Of a DNA stretch of 64,000 nucleotides, positions 47,745-59,060 are shown piece after piece. The translations under genes and the position numbers were made by a program. Source of the DNA: Pratylenchus scribneri (taxonomy: Eukaryota > Nematoda > Chromadorea > Rhabditida > Pratylenchidae); contig JAQSEB010000001.1 in NCBI GenBank assembly GCA_030063045.1, positions 4,464,001 to 4,528,000 of the forward strand, read 5' to 3'. How positions within the stretch are numbered: position 1 is the stretch's first letter; each line of letters begins with the position of its first letter. The notes below the pieces were generated by a model. The model was not told where the DNA came from. It saw nothing but the letters and a program-made list of their open reading frames with translations, and did not search any database.

Positions 47745-50700
47745 ATGTTGGAGGAAGCCAGCCAACAATTTGGCATCGACCCAAATTCCACGGCACAGAA
47801 GCAGGGAGAATGGACAAATATAAAGGAAATTGTGAATATTTTGGTGGCCCAAAATGCAGAGCAAATTGAGGCAATTCTGCTGGGGAAAGGTGGAAAAATT
47901 GGAAAGAAGAATTTGAATAAAATTGGAAGGAAATTGCGAATTGCCGAAGTGGCCCCAATCCAATCGCCGTATCCGCCGAGGAAATATGGAGGGCTGGAAC
48001 GGGTTGTCTCCTACATCACGGAAGAACTTGTCCGAAGAGGCCATCAAGTGGGTTACTGATTTTTGATTAGCTAAAAATGTTAAATTTATTGTCCAAAATG
48101 ATTTTTTGGAAAAAAAGAAGGATAATTTTTTATTCTTTCCAAATCTTTCATTTCAAAATTATTGCTTTATTAGGACAATTTAATTAATGGTTTCGGACAA
48201 TTTTAGGGCCATATTTATTTTAATATATTTTTAATTAATTTAAATTTAATAAATTCCAACATAAAACATTGAAGGTGACTTTGATCAGTGCTTCCGATTC
48301 AGTGACATGTGCAAAATTAGTGTTCAAATGGTCAGCCAAAAAAATATATTAAATAAATTATTTTAAATTTAGGCACTCATTGTTGGCCACAAATAATTTG
48401 GATAAATGCAATGAATCGGACAAATGGCTGATTGAAAAGGCATTGGAGGGGACAAGACGAGGGGAATTCGACATTGTTCACATTCACACGGAATGCCATT
48501 GGAATTTGGTGGAACAAATTGTGAAGGAGGGAAATGCTCATGTGGCCGTAACACTTCATTATTTGATGAAGTAATAAATTAATTAATTATGAGCCCCCTT
48601 TACAAGGGGGTTGGATAATTATATTACTAAATCCATCGAATATTAAAATTATAATTTTAAGTTTTTAATACTTTTTAAATAAGGGAAAAAACCTTATCCC
48701 AATTCCATTCGAAAAGCTAGGATTTTGATTACAGTTTTGAATAGTTATTAAATTTACGAAATCTATTTTTAGAAAACTTATACATGTCTTTAAATGTAAT
48801 ATCCCCTGAATTTTTTTGAGGAAAAGCCAATTTTAGAGTTGGCAAAAATTTTTATAAAAGCCATTTTATAGGACTTTTAGTGCTTTCTAATGGCATATTG
48901 CCTTCCTGGATTGGTAGCTTACTTAGTGACTTATGGCCAAAAAGAATGGTCCTTTGGTTATTTTAATCCCATCTATTTCATTTGAGTGGATAAAAGACAT
49001 TTATTTTATAAATTTATAATTAACCAAATTAATTAGATAAAAAATAATTAACCAAATTAATTAGATAAAAAAAAGTAATTTCCCAAATAAATAATATTCC
49101 AAAATTATAAAAATAATATGAATAGATCAAAGGCGCTGTCCGTTCTCGGCACCCGATACACCACAATCCCTCTGATATCCATTTCCGAGGATCAACGCCA
49201 ACATAGGCCTGAAGAAGTGAGCAAGGAGGAATGGCGACCAAAATTTGTGTCCACAATTCACCATGGATTGCCGGTTGGCCTATACAAATTTGTGGATTCA
49301 AATGGGCAGGCGGAGAATTTGAAGCGAATGGGGGAAAGGCCATATTTGGTGCATATTGGCCGATTCAGTGCCAAAAAGAGGACGGATGTGGCCATTGAAA
49401 GTTGGTCAAAAATGGGGAAATATTAAAAATAATGAGTAAATATTTTTGTATCAAAAGTAGTTTTGACTTTTAAATCCGAAACCAGTTTTGTACATACAAA
49501 CCTTATACCAATTTGTAGATCTCTTCAAGACGCATAGAATGATATTTAAAATATCAGTTTTGGCTCAAAATAAAAGTATTTAAAACAAAAAATTGGAAAT
49601 ATGGTTTAAAAGGTTTAACTCGCCCAATTTCGATTTAGACTATGAAATTTATATGTCAAAAGAAGCGAACCGAAAAGATCTACAAATTGGTATAATATGG
49701 TTTGCAGGGTCTAAAACCGGTTTCTTATTTATTAGAAGTCAAAAACTACATTTGATGCAAAAAAAAGTATCCTTAAAATAATTTCAACCAATTAGAAATA
49801 ATATATTTTGAATAATTTTTTGTAGTTGCCTCAAAGGCAGGCATTCGACTGAAACTTGCTGGTGCCATTTTTGATGAGGAATATTGGCGACTTGTAATTC
49901 GACCAATGATTGTTCGAACAAACTTTGAGCATAAATTCAGGGAAAAGGAGAAAAAATTGTTGGAAGAAGAAAAGGAAAATTTTGGGAAAATAAAACATGA
50001 AAAATTAAAAAGAGAATACAGGCAAATTTTATTAAAATTTTTACTAGATAAAAAAAAGACAGGTCAAATTAAATTTAATAGATATCCAACAATATCTTAT
50101 CAACAATTTTTCAACCATTAATAAAGTTTAATACCATTTAATGAATATCTTTCTGGGAATATTTATATATTAAAATACCAAAATAATTGACAAGAATGTT
50201 AGTGGATTTATTTATTCTTTCCGGTTAAAACTTTCCGGAAAATAGGCGGATTTATTTCTTTCCGGTTAAAACTTTCCGGAAAACAGGCGGAATTAATTCT
50301 TTCCGGTTAAAACTTTCCGGAAAACAGGCGGATTTATTCTTTCCGGTTAAAACTTTCCGGAAAACAGGCGGATTTATTTCTTTCCGGTTAAAACTTTCCG
50401 GAAAACAGGCGGAATTAATTCTTTCCGGTTAAAACTTTCCGGAAAACAGGCGGATTTATTTCTTTCCGGTTAAAACTTTCCGGAAAACAGGCGGAATTAA
50501 TTCTTTCCGGTTAAAACTTTCCGGAAAACAGGCGGATTTATTCTTTCCGGTTAAAACTTTCCGGAAAACAGGCGGATTTATTTCTTTCCAGTTAAAACTT
50601 TCCGGAAAGAGATTATTTATTTCTTTATTAGAAGTGCCAAGCAATAAATATCATGGAGATTCCAATTAAATCCATAAATTCCTTCAACTCTTTGTCTCTA

Positions 50701-52127
50701 TGCTTATTGAATAAATTACTTAAAGATAAAATATTAAACTGAAAATTTGATTCACAAAATTCGGTTGTGCTTTTTCTCAGATAATTATTATAATAGCGAT
50801 TTTTGTAACTTTTTTACTTTTATACTTTTATAGAAAAAAAGTGAAATTGATGGAGGCTGCATTTGAAGAGCATAAAAAGTTGGTGGAAAAGCATATTGCA
50901 ACATTGAAGGAGCAAAGGGCCAGCAAGAATTTGAACCTTTGGCAATATTTGGCACAATTTGTGCAAAATGACCATCGAAGTCAATTGGACAAATTCCAGG
51001 ATGAACTTTACGAGAAAGTGGCCAAAATTGTAGGGAATGATTTGGGGAGCATGACTGGCGACAAAACGGATTTGGTCGAATTTGTAGGCGAAATTGGGGA
51101 TGAGGAAAAGAAGTTGGTTTTTTGGATTAATTTTGGGAATTTATATTTAATAATGGGCATTTTCAATGCCAATAATGTCTAAGGGCCCTTCCTATTTTTT
51201 CTACTGTACCCCCACTTTTTGCCTAATCGCCCTGTCACTATCAATCAAATATTGCCCCAATCTGTCTTTTTAAACCAGTCCTTTTTCCTTTCCAAATTTT
51301 ATTTTATCCTTCATATTTTCGCGCATAATTAATAGGACTATTGGGGGCTTACAATTAGACCTCCCAAAAAAACTTTAGCCCTAAATTAAAACTAATAGGG
51401 TATTTGCCCCATAAATTTGAAAGTAAAAAAATCATTTATTAAATTCCTCTTTTATGCAGAGATTTATTGGGCAATGCAATTGCACTGCTTTTCCCAATCT
51501 ATTGGACCGAACCATTTGGCATTGTGATGATCGAGTCGATGGCATTTGGAACACCGGTGGTCAGTCGAAAGATTGGATCCGTTGGAGAAGTATAAATTTA
51601 TTAAACCATAAAACTTCTTTTAATTCCAAATTTTCGATTTTGTGAACTCATAGCTCTTTATAGGGTAAACTCTAAAATATTTTTATTTCAATTTCATTTT
51701 CTTAGTTCCCTGAAGCTCTACAAAATCCATTAAAATTTGTTCAAAAATGTCCACAAATTAAGGAGTTAAATCCCCAATTTTTCCTAATTTTTAAAGGGCT
51801 GAAAAATAATTCCCCATGGGGAATTAAAGAACATTTAAGTATTTGTAATGAATGCCCAAATTTACCATCATTTTGCAGGTGATTAAACCGGGCATTTCCG
51901 GGCTCCACTTTGACACGATCGAAGAGGGAGTGGATGCCGTAAAGGCAGTGGGCGGAATTGACAGAGCCTCGGTCCGAAAGGAATTCGACGACAATTTCAC
52001 AGTGGACAAAATGGTCGATGAATATGAACGAGTTTTTGGGAAATTGGCCAATGGAAAATTTGACAATCGGCAGAATGGAGATGAAAAGCGAAAGAGGGAA
52101 AGGACGGAGGCAGCCTTGGCCGGATAA
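47745..52127 (+). CDS. bacterial-type GT4 family glycosyltransferase, 540 aa
   Basis: Eight exons with consistent phases: 47745-48047, 48275-48330, 48373-48570, 49126-49400, 49826-49958, 50834-51112, 51460-51589 and 51879-52127. After an N-terminal extension of about 64 residues comes the GT4 start LRIAEVAPIQSPYPPRKYGG with GLERVVSYITEELVRRGHQ, then FDIVHIHTECHW, the domain hinge and PYLVHIGRFSAKKRTDVAIE, IRLKLAGAIFDEEYW, the EX7E catalytic motif in EPFGIVMIE (about residues 432-440) with SMAFGTPVVSRKIGSV, and a C-terminal RKEFDDNFTVDKMVDEY. This pattern is that of bacterial retaining GT4 enzymes, which transfer sugars from nucleotide-sugars. Animal GT4 proteins (ALG2, PIGA) do not have this N-terminus. 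It is spliced with nematode-style introns, so it is an integrated host gene, inferred to come from bacteria. About 85 charged residues are inserted before DLVEFVGEIGDEEK. No signal peptide was seen. Donors at exons 4, 5 and 6 are all GTTGG. Confidence 0.85.
49440..49785. repeat. hairpin repeat, family 1, GT4 intron 4
   Basis: 'atcaaaagtagttttgactttt' at the left and 'ttattagaagtcaaaaactacatttgatg' at the right are inverted; the interior includes 'taccaatttgtagatct' and 'gatctacaaattggtata'. Confidence 0.85.
50215..50612. repeat. 41-bp satellite array, about ten units, GT4 intron 5, opposite orientation
   Basis: Units read CTTTCCGGTTAAAACTTTCC, then GGAAAACAGGCGG and ATTTATT or AATTAATT; this is the reverse complement of the arrays at 21.7 and 37.2 kb. 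Spacing is about 40-41 bp. Confidence 0.93.
51182..51395. repeat. dispersed repeat of about 300 bp (shortened copy), GT4 intron 6, reverse
   Basis: 'gggcccttcctattttttctactgtacccccac', 'tatcaatcaaatattgccccaatctg' and 'ctttagccctaaatt' match the reverse of 16985-17335, with the middle shortened. Confidence 0.7.
51640..51840. repeat. dispersed repeat, CCCAATTTTT family, GT4 intron 7
   Basis: 'gaactcatagctctttatagggt', 'tccacaaattaaggagttaaatcccc' and 'gaaaaataattccccatggggaatta' match the family at 59760-60000. Confidence 0.65.
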
Positions 52128-52689
52128 AACACGACTAAATATTTATTCATCTGATGATTGTAAAAATTGCAAGATGGGAAAGAACTGACGAATCCTCGTC
52201 CTCGGACACTATTTTATACAATTTTAACTGCAATGCAGTTTTTATTACTATTTTTTATTAATCCCCTTTTTTAAAATCATATTCTTCGGCTTTTTAAATA
52301 AACGAACTATCCTAAAATTCTTTTCACCAAAAGTTTTTTTGGATTAATCTCAAAAAAATATATTATTCTTCTAATCAGATGCCGGCACTTATTCCGGATC
52401 CGTACGAATTCTACGGAAGGAGTCCGGGAATTCTTATATTTTTTGAAATGATCCTTATATATTTTTCCAGTCCGCAATCCGGTTATTAACAAAAAATGTC
52501 AACTTCCAAAGCATCTAAAATATTTAAAAATAAAAAATTCAAGGGAATTTTTGTGAGGCTTTGGGTTAATCATAAATCTGCTGATATCCATTTTTAAATG
52601 AAAATAATCATAACCAACAATGTAATTTAAATTTACAATAATTCTGGAGAAAAGTATTTTAAAAATAAATAAAAAATAGTTTTGAGCGC

Positions 52690-53112
52690 TCCAGGGTCAT
52701 CTCCACAAAAGACAAATGGCTCTGCAAATATGGGCATGTCCACAAATTTTGCAAATATAAGTTTTTGACTTCTAATAAATCTACAATAGGTTTTAGGCCA
52801 TTCAAACCTAATACCAATTTGTAGATCTCATCGAGACGCATCGAATAGTATATAAAATATGTGGTTTTTTTTCCAAAATTAAAGAGTTTTAAACCAAAAA
52901 CATAAAAAATGGTTTAAATGGTTTAATACTCTTTAATTTTGGCCAAACCATAACAAATTATATACCATTCGATGCGTCTCGATGAGATCTACAAAATGGT
53001 ATAAGGTTTGAATGGTCTAAAACCTATTGCTGATTTATTAGAAGTCAAAAACTTATATTTGCAGAATTTGTGGACATGCCCATATTTGCAGAATTGTGGA
53101 GATGACCTAGCA
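52690..53112. repeat. long near-perfect hairpin, family 1, intergenic
   Basis: The outer arms are AGGGTCATCTCCACAA and TTGTGGAGATGACCT. Inner arms continue with 'tgcaaatatgggcatgtcca', 'aagtttttgacttctaataaat', 'gatctcatcgagacgcatcg' and their complements. The centre is near 52900. It lies between the convergent ends of the GT4 gene and the phosphatase gene. Confidence 0.88.
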
Positions 53113-53658
53113 CCGTTTTGAGCAATTAAAATTCTTGTTTATATATTTGCCATTTTATTTCTTCTCATTTTCTGAAATTCGCTTTCTCAAACAAATATTT
53201 AAATATTTAATAAATTTTTATTTTTCTCTTATTCAATTTTTTAATTATTTCCCAAATTCATTCAAATGTAATCAAATTTCAAATTTTAAATTAAAACGTA
53301 ATTTTCTTGCCGAAAACATTTAAAATTCACTTTGTCAATCAAATAAATATTTAATTCTTATTTTAATTTTTTTATTCAATTAAATTTAATATTTCTCAAA
53401 TGCAATTTAAATTGTAATCAAATCAGAAATCGATCAAACTGTCTTGCAGAAATCCTTTTATATTCTTTAAAAAACGATCACAATTTATAATTTTATTTGA
53501 ATTGAATAAAATGAATAAAAGAATTAAAGAATGAATATTTATTTCCGAAAATTTAATAAACTGCAGATTATCCCAATTCTCATATAAATTCAAATATGGA
53601 AAATGAATATTAAACCGAAAATGGACAGAGAATAATTTTTTATAAATCGATCACAAAC
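53113..53658. other. AT-rich intergenic spacer
   Basis: Spacer between the hairpin and the phosphatase stop codon. No gene, repeat array or RNA signature is seen. Confidence 0.5.
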
Positions 53659-56600
53659 TCATTGGAAAAAGCTGGCATCCTCAATGTCGGCCAAATGTGA
53701 GGTCATGGACCCAAAAATCATTCGGAAATTGTCCAAAACTCCTTCCACATCCCCTTCAATTTCGACAATTTTTGTAATTGATGTCTTAAAATAAATATTT
53801 GAAAAAATTAATAATAGAAAATATTTACCGGTGGAATTGGCATAAATTTGCCAGCAAATAATTGTTGCATTGCAATTATGACGGATGCATGTGTGGTTAT
53901 AACAATGTGCTCTTGAATATATTTTTAATATTTTTAATAATTATTTCCCTAAATGCGATTGCCCTCAAAACAATTTTTATTCTAGTTCGAGCTTCTAGCT
54001 AATCGACTCTGTTGGGATACGCTCAAATGGGCGACATCCCATCTGGGGGGGGGGGGGGGGGGCGTTTTTAGCTAATTTTTGGCTAAACCGATATTGATGA
54101 TTTTGTATAAAATTATAGAGCACACTTCTGGCTATCGATAGATATAAAATTTATTTGGATTGATTAAAATTTGATGGAATTGTGTTCAGAAAACTGTGAA
54201 AAAAAACTATTATATTGTAAATTTGCAAATTTTTCATCTTTTCTTAAGTAAAAATTCTGCTAATTTTGGACCAGACCAAATAAATTTAATATCTATCGAT
54301 TGCCAATAGTGCCTTTTTTAATTTGACACAAAAATCATTTTTATATCGCTTTCATCCTTAATGAGCTACAAGCGACTACGCCCAATTGAAACGCTGCCCA
54401 GTTGTAGCGTACCGTCTCTGTCAATGTCAACATTGCCTAAAAAGAAGTAAGGAGGACCTTTCCTATTCGTCATACTGTACCCCCAACATTTTGCCTAATC
54501 ATTCTGTCACCTATCAATCAAATATTGCCTCAATCTACCTTTTAAACCCACCCCCTTTTACACCAAAATATTCACTTTTTGTGACGTTCTGTTGTCATAT
54601 TTTCCCGCACAACAGATAAAAAATTATTTATATGTTCTTTAAACTCTAATTCTCCCGTTTTTTGGGCCACTGGAGGATTAAAGGCCCGCAAAGGCCTAGG
54701 GCGAGATCCTAGGCCAACTCTTGACCCATAAAACTTTAGCCCAAGAATAGGACTAAATAATAATTTTTGATAAATTTTTAGATTTAAAAAAAAAGTAAAA
54801 TTTGAGAATTCCTCTGCCCCACATCAAGCTATGTGATTTTTCACCTGCATTTTCCTCGCCATTTGCCATCCACCTATGGTTTTTTACATGTGTAAAATGT
54901 CGATGATGGGCATGGCTTGGCTTTTCCTCCAATAAAATGGCCTTTAATGCCTTGACAATTAATGGCAACAATGAAAAGTCGCCTTCAATTATTTCCTAAA
55001 GGAAAATATTTGGCATAATTGTGTAGAGAAAAATAGATCAGAAAATTCAAGTAAAGTAATTTAAAAACGTTATTAAATTGTTCAGAAATATAGAAAATAT
55101 TCTTTACTAAAAATTGGCTTATTTTCAAAAATTTTTAGTGAATTAATTTTACCAATTTTAATATTTTAGAAAAATATACCTATGTAATAAATACTAGAAT
55201 AGATCGTAATCGGTTTCGGTTTGAGAAAATCGATGAAATGAAATTGGGGAATTTTGCTCAAAATAACACAAAATAAAAGAAACCGAAAACTGAATTATTC
55301 TAAAACCGAAAAGCGGATTTTAAATGGTCTAAGAAAGCGAACAAAATCTACTCTTCTAAATACTAATTTTGCATTTTATAATATTTAATAAATTCGGGAC
55401 CCCATTTCCTTATAAATTCTCAACCTTTGGCAATTCCGAATATCCATTCACTTCCTGTGCCAATTCTTCCCTCTTCACTTTGCTAATATAATTGCAATTC
55501 ATTTCATTATTGAATTTAATAATTTTCCCTTCATTCAATTCTTCACAACTTTTATAGCTCAATTTTGACACATCTTTCCATCGTTTTGCCCTTATCCCCT
55601 CCACAAATGCCAATTCCAATTTTATGGACAATTTATGCAAATTTTTGGGACCCAAAAGGCGATCCAATGTTTGAAGTGTACGAAAATAGGGCGAGGAATA
55701 GGCTTGGCTGATTTTGAAAGATTCGAAACTAAAAAATTGAAAATATTGTGTAAATACATTTTTGTAAATATCATTTGGAAAAATTACAAAGGGATAAGAA
55801 AAATTATATTTAAAAAATCAATTTAATACAAATAAAATTATTATTTTTTAAAAAATTGAAAATTATTATGGAATTTAAAATTTTAAAAATTTTGGACAAT
55901 TTCATTTTAATTTTTTGATCATTAATTTTACAAAAATTCAACAATTTTGTACTAATTAATGAAAACTTACATTTTTAACAATCTCTCGGCAATATCCTTA
56001 CCATATTCAGACAATGGACTATTATCCAAACCAAATTCATTTCCATTATTATCCAACATAAATTCTCTTTTCTTTGATTCCATCTTACAATGTGGGCACA
56101 ATTTTTGATCAAAACGTTCGGAATGACGAATTACCCAGAATACAGTTTTGATTCGTGGAAGTTCTTTAAGTAGAAAATGAATTTAATTTGTTAAATTGTA
56201 CCAAATTTAAGGGTTTTCTCGGCCTCAGATGAATGTGGATGAATGCCAATTTCCGATTGCAATTTTTCATTTAATTCTTCCATCATTTCATTAAAATTTT
56301 TTAGCCAATTGTCCTTTAAATATAAATATTTCAATTATTTAAAATATATATAACAACCTTTTCCCACATATAATGATGCAAATATCCGGACATTTTTAAT
56401 ATTTTCAAATTGCTTCCAATTTGATTGTCCATTCTCTCTTTCAAATATTCCAAATTTTCTACAGTTTTTTGCTCAATTTCGGGAAAATGCTTAAAATGAT
56501 GGATTTTTTGGCTATTCAAATATCAAAAAATTACATCTTTTTGAGTATGCAAAAAATGCCCAATGATGACTTTTGTAAATGCTAATACAAAATTCTCCAC

Positions 56601-57934
56601 TGCCATTCCAAATGCCATCAACATTCTTCGCCAATCATTCAATGTAATTGTTTCCAAATTGTTGTCAAAATTTTTTCTTTTCTTTTTTCCAATTCCATCA
56701 TATTCGCCCTCTAGACGTTTCTTCTCATTATCCAACCACTTATTTATTCCAATTTGATCGAGAATTGATTTTTTGAAGGTAAAGAGTTCCTATAAATTTT
56801 TTTGTGAATTTCATTCCAGAAAGTTGTAATTTTATTCTGCAAAGTTTATTTAATTTGTTCTGGAAAAATTTATTTAATTTGTGTTTCCTCCGTTTGTACC
56901 GGAAAGTTATAATCTAAGTTTGGAAGTTATAATCTAAGTTTGTTCCGGTTGGTTTCCGGAAAGTTTTAATCTAAGTTTGTTCCGGTTGGTTTCCGGAAAG
57001 TTTTAATCTAAGTTTGTTCCGGTTGGATTCCGGAAAGTTTTAATCTAAGTTTGTTCCGGTTGGATTCCGGAAAGTTTTAATCTAAGTTTGTTCCGGTTGG
57101 ATTCCGGAAAGTTTTAATCTAAATTTGTTCCGGTTGGATTCCGGAAAGTTTTAATCCAAGTTTGTTCCGGTTGGATTCCGGAAAGTTTTAATCTAAATTT
57201 GTTCCGGTTGGATTCCGGAAAGTTTTAATCCAAGTTTGTTCCGGTTGGATTCCGGAAAGTTTTAATCTAAATTTGTTCCGGTTGGATTCCGGAAAGTTTT
57301 AATCTAAATTTGTTCCGGTTGGATTCCGGAAAGTTTTAATCCAAGTTTGTTCCGGTTGGATTCCGGAAAGTTTTAATCTAAATTTGTTCCGGTTGGATTC
57401 CGGAAAGTTTTAATCCAAGTTTGTTCCGGTTGGATTCCGGAAAGTTTTAATCTAAATTTGTTCCGGTTGGATTCCGGAAAGTTTTAATCCAAGTTTGTTC
57501 CGGTTGGATTCCGGAAAGTTTTAATCTAAATTTGTTCCGGTTGGATTCCGGAAAGTTTTAATCTAAATTTGTTCCGGTTGGATTCCGGAAAGTTTTAATC
57601 CAAGTTTGTTCCGGTTGGATTCCGGAAAGTTTTAATCCAAGTTATTTCCTGAAATTAATTTTTACGTTATAAAAAAACCAACGGGAATATTCTTCTCCAT
57701 ACATCCATCAATTTCCACTCGAATTTGATTGTGTGGCCCCAAATAATGTTCCATTTGTTCTTTTGTGCCCGATTGCCTCAATCCATTCATAATTTCATCA
57801 AATTTTGGTATTCTCCGATGATAGTCAAATTGTTTGTGGCATTCAGCCAATTTTAGTACATCCCCAAATCCAACTAAATGCCGCCCTTTGGCCATAGACA
57901 AAAACACTAGTAGGACAAAGAGAATTAAATTCAT
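53659..57934 (-). CDS. secreted TULA/UBASH3-like histidine phosphatase, 535 aa
   Basis: Nine exons on the minus strand with consistent phases: 57934-57683, 56789-56535, 56489-56358, 56313-56202, 56163-55971, 55728-55425, 54995-54845, 53911-53829 and 53784-53659. A signal peptide (MNLILFVLLVFLSMAKG) is followed by about 230 residues of helical, charged sequence with no known domain. Then comes a branch-1 histidine phosphatase: VFWVIRHSERFDQ with the nucleophile His at about residue 264, SPLSEYGKDIAERL, FKISQAYSSPYFRTLQTLD and the second His in VITTHASVI at about 474. RHSERxD is the form found in the TULA/UBASH3 group and related nematode proteins. They remove phosphate from phosphotyrosine or small substrates; here the protein would act outside the cell. 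Intron 1 holds a 37-bp satellite array, and the 5' flank carries copy B of the inverted duplication. Confidence 0.82.
54070..54380. repeat. hairpin repeat, family 2, preceded by a G tract, phosphatase intron 7
   Basis: 'ctggctatcgatagatataaaatttatttgg' and its complement-like partner 'ccaaataaatttaatatctatcgattgcca' flank an AT-rich centre. Same family as 14740-15070. A poly-G run (54046-54062) precedes it. Confidence 0.75.
54440..54740. repeat. dispersed repeat of about 300 bp, reverse, phosphatase intron 7
   Basis: 'cctttcctattcgtcatactgtacccc', 'atcaatcaaatattgcctcaatctacc', 'tgggccactggagg' and 'aaaactttagccc' match the reverse of the family at 16985. Confidence 0.75.
56808..57655. repeat. 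37-bp satellite array, about 20 units, phosphatase intron 1
   Basis: The unit TTCCGGTTGGATTCCGGAAA continues with GTTTTAATCTAAATTTG; spacing is 37 bp. TCTAAATTTG and TCCAAGTTTG forms alternate over much of the array, giving a 74-bp dimer. The edge near 56880-57000 has diverged units with GGTTTCCGG. Confidence 0.95.
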
Positions 57935-58079
57935 TTTAAGCCAAATTTAATTTACTAAAAAGAAATAAAATTTAAATAGAAAAATGATTATTCCAATTAA
58001 TTAAACGGTAAAGGAAAGGCAAGGCAAAGGAATTATTTAGTATCTTTAATAAATAAAAAATAAGTAATCAATCACAATT

Positions 58080-58515
58080 TTATGAAGGCAATATAATTCC
58101 AAAATTGATGAAAATTCATATTTAAATATATCCAAAAAAGTAAATAGCTGATCAAAAATTAATGACATGATTTTATACCAATTAATAATAATCAAAAGGA
58201 AGCAGAAATGAAGGAAAGGGCAACGGAAGAGGAACAAACGAAACATTCCTCCATTTTTTCCTTTGGCCTAATAAAACACGCATTTTTGTGTTTATGGCCA
58301 AATTACCAAAAGGACAAATCCCGTGGATGGATAAGGGTTAAAGAAGGGAAAAGAAGGCGGAAATAATTATTGAATGGATCCCGAGGGGAAGGAAGGAATT
58401 CCCCCGCGCGCTGCTTTTTGGCCAACCTACAAAAAAGGGCAAGCTTCTTGAATAAAGGGGGAGAGGGATGCCCAAGTAGTGATGCGCGATGCCCTTTCAG
58501 GGGATGCCTTTCCCC
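58080..58515 (-). repeat. inverted duplication, copy B (upstream of phosphatase gene)
   Basis: Reverse-complement partner of 43080-43625. Best match is 58080-58250; looser match runs to about 58510 through 'ttatggccaaattaccaaaaggacaaatc' and 'gggaattcccccgcgcgc'. It ends about 150 bp from the phosphatase start codon, so it includes the putative promoter. Confidence 0.85.
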
Positions 58516-58789
58516 AACCTTACTTCCTCCTCTCCCATCCCATTCAAAAATCCCAAAATTCCACTGTCAAATTCTCCTTTTCTTGTAAACATTTCCGCCA
58601 GTTTTTTGTACCCTTTTTATGTTTGAATTTTAAATCAGATCATTGAGAGGAAATTCCTTCACACGGTCCTATTAATTTCGTTGGGAATTAAATTATTTTC
58701 TCGAGGAATTATCCCAGCGAATAATATTCGGAAAAGGAAATTGGACATGGATATGTCGAATTGCCATATTCAATATATTATTTATATTC

Positions 58790-59060
58790 TACAGCTAAAA
58801 TATGGTTCGGGGCGAGACCTGAGCCAAGTGGCCCAATGAATGGGATAATTGGAAATTCGACTTTAAATTATTCTTTATTAATGGCGCTGGAAATATGATA
58901 AAAATATGAAGGATAAAAAGGCATTAGAAGAGGAAAAGGAACTGGTTTAAAAGGCGGATTGTGGCAATATTTGATTGATAGGATATCGGGGCGATTAGGT
59001 AAAAAAGTGGGGGTACAATAGGACGAATAGGAAAGGCCCTTTGGCATTATTGCCATTGAA
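58790..59060. repeat. dispersed repeat of about 300 bp, forward
   Basis: 'gctaaaatatggttcggggcgagacctg', 'ggcccaatgaatgggata', 'ttaaattattctttattaat', 'gtggcaatatttgattgataggata' and 'gggggtacaataggacgaatag' match 16985-17335. Confidence 0.75.

Noticed and set aside
50456..50644. Minus-strand frame with repeated PACFPESFN
   Set aside because: Translation of the 41-bp satellite in GT4 intron 5.
58046..58246. Minus-strand frame MFRLFLFRCPFLHF in the duplicated block
   Set aside because: The matching frame in the other copy is interrupted soon after the start, so the block is conserved as DNA, not as protein.
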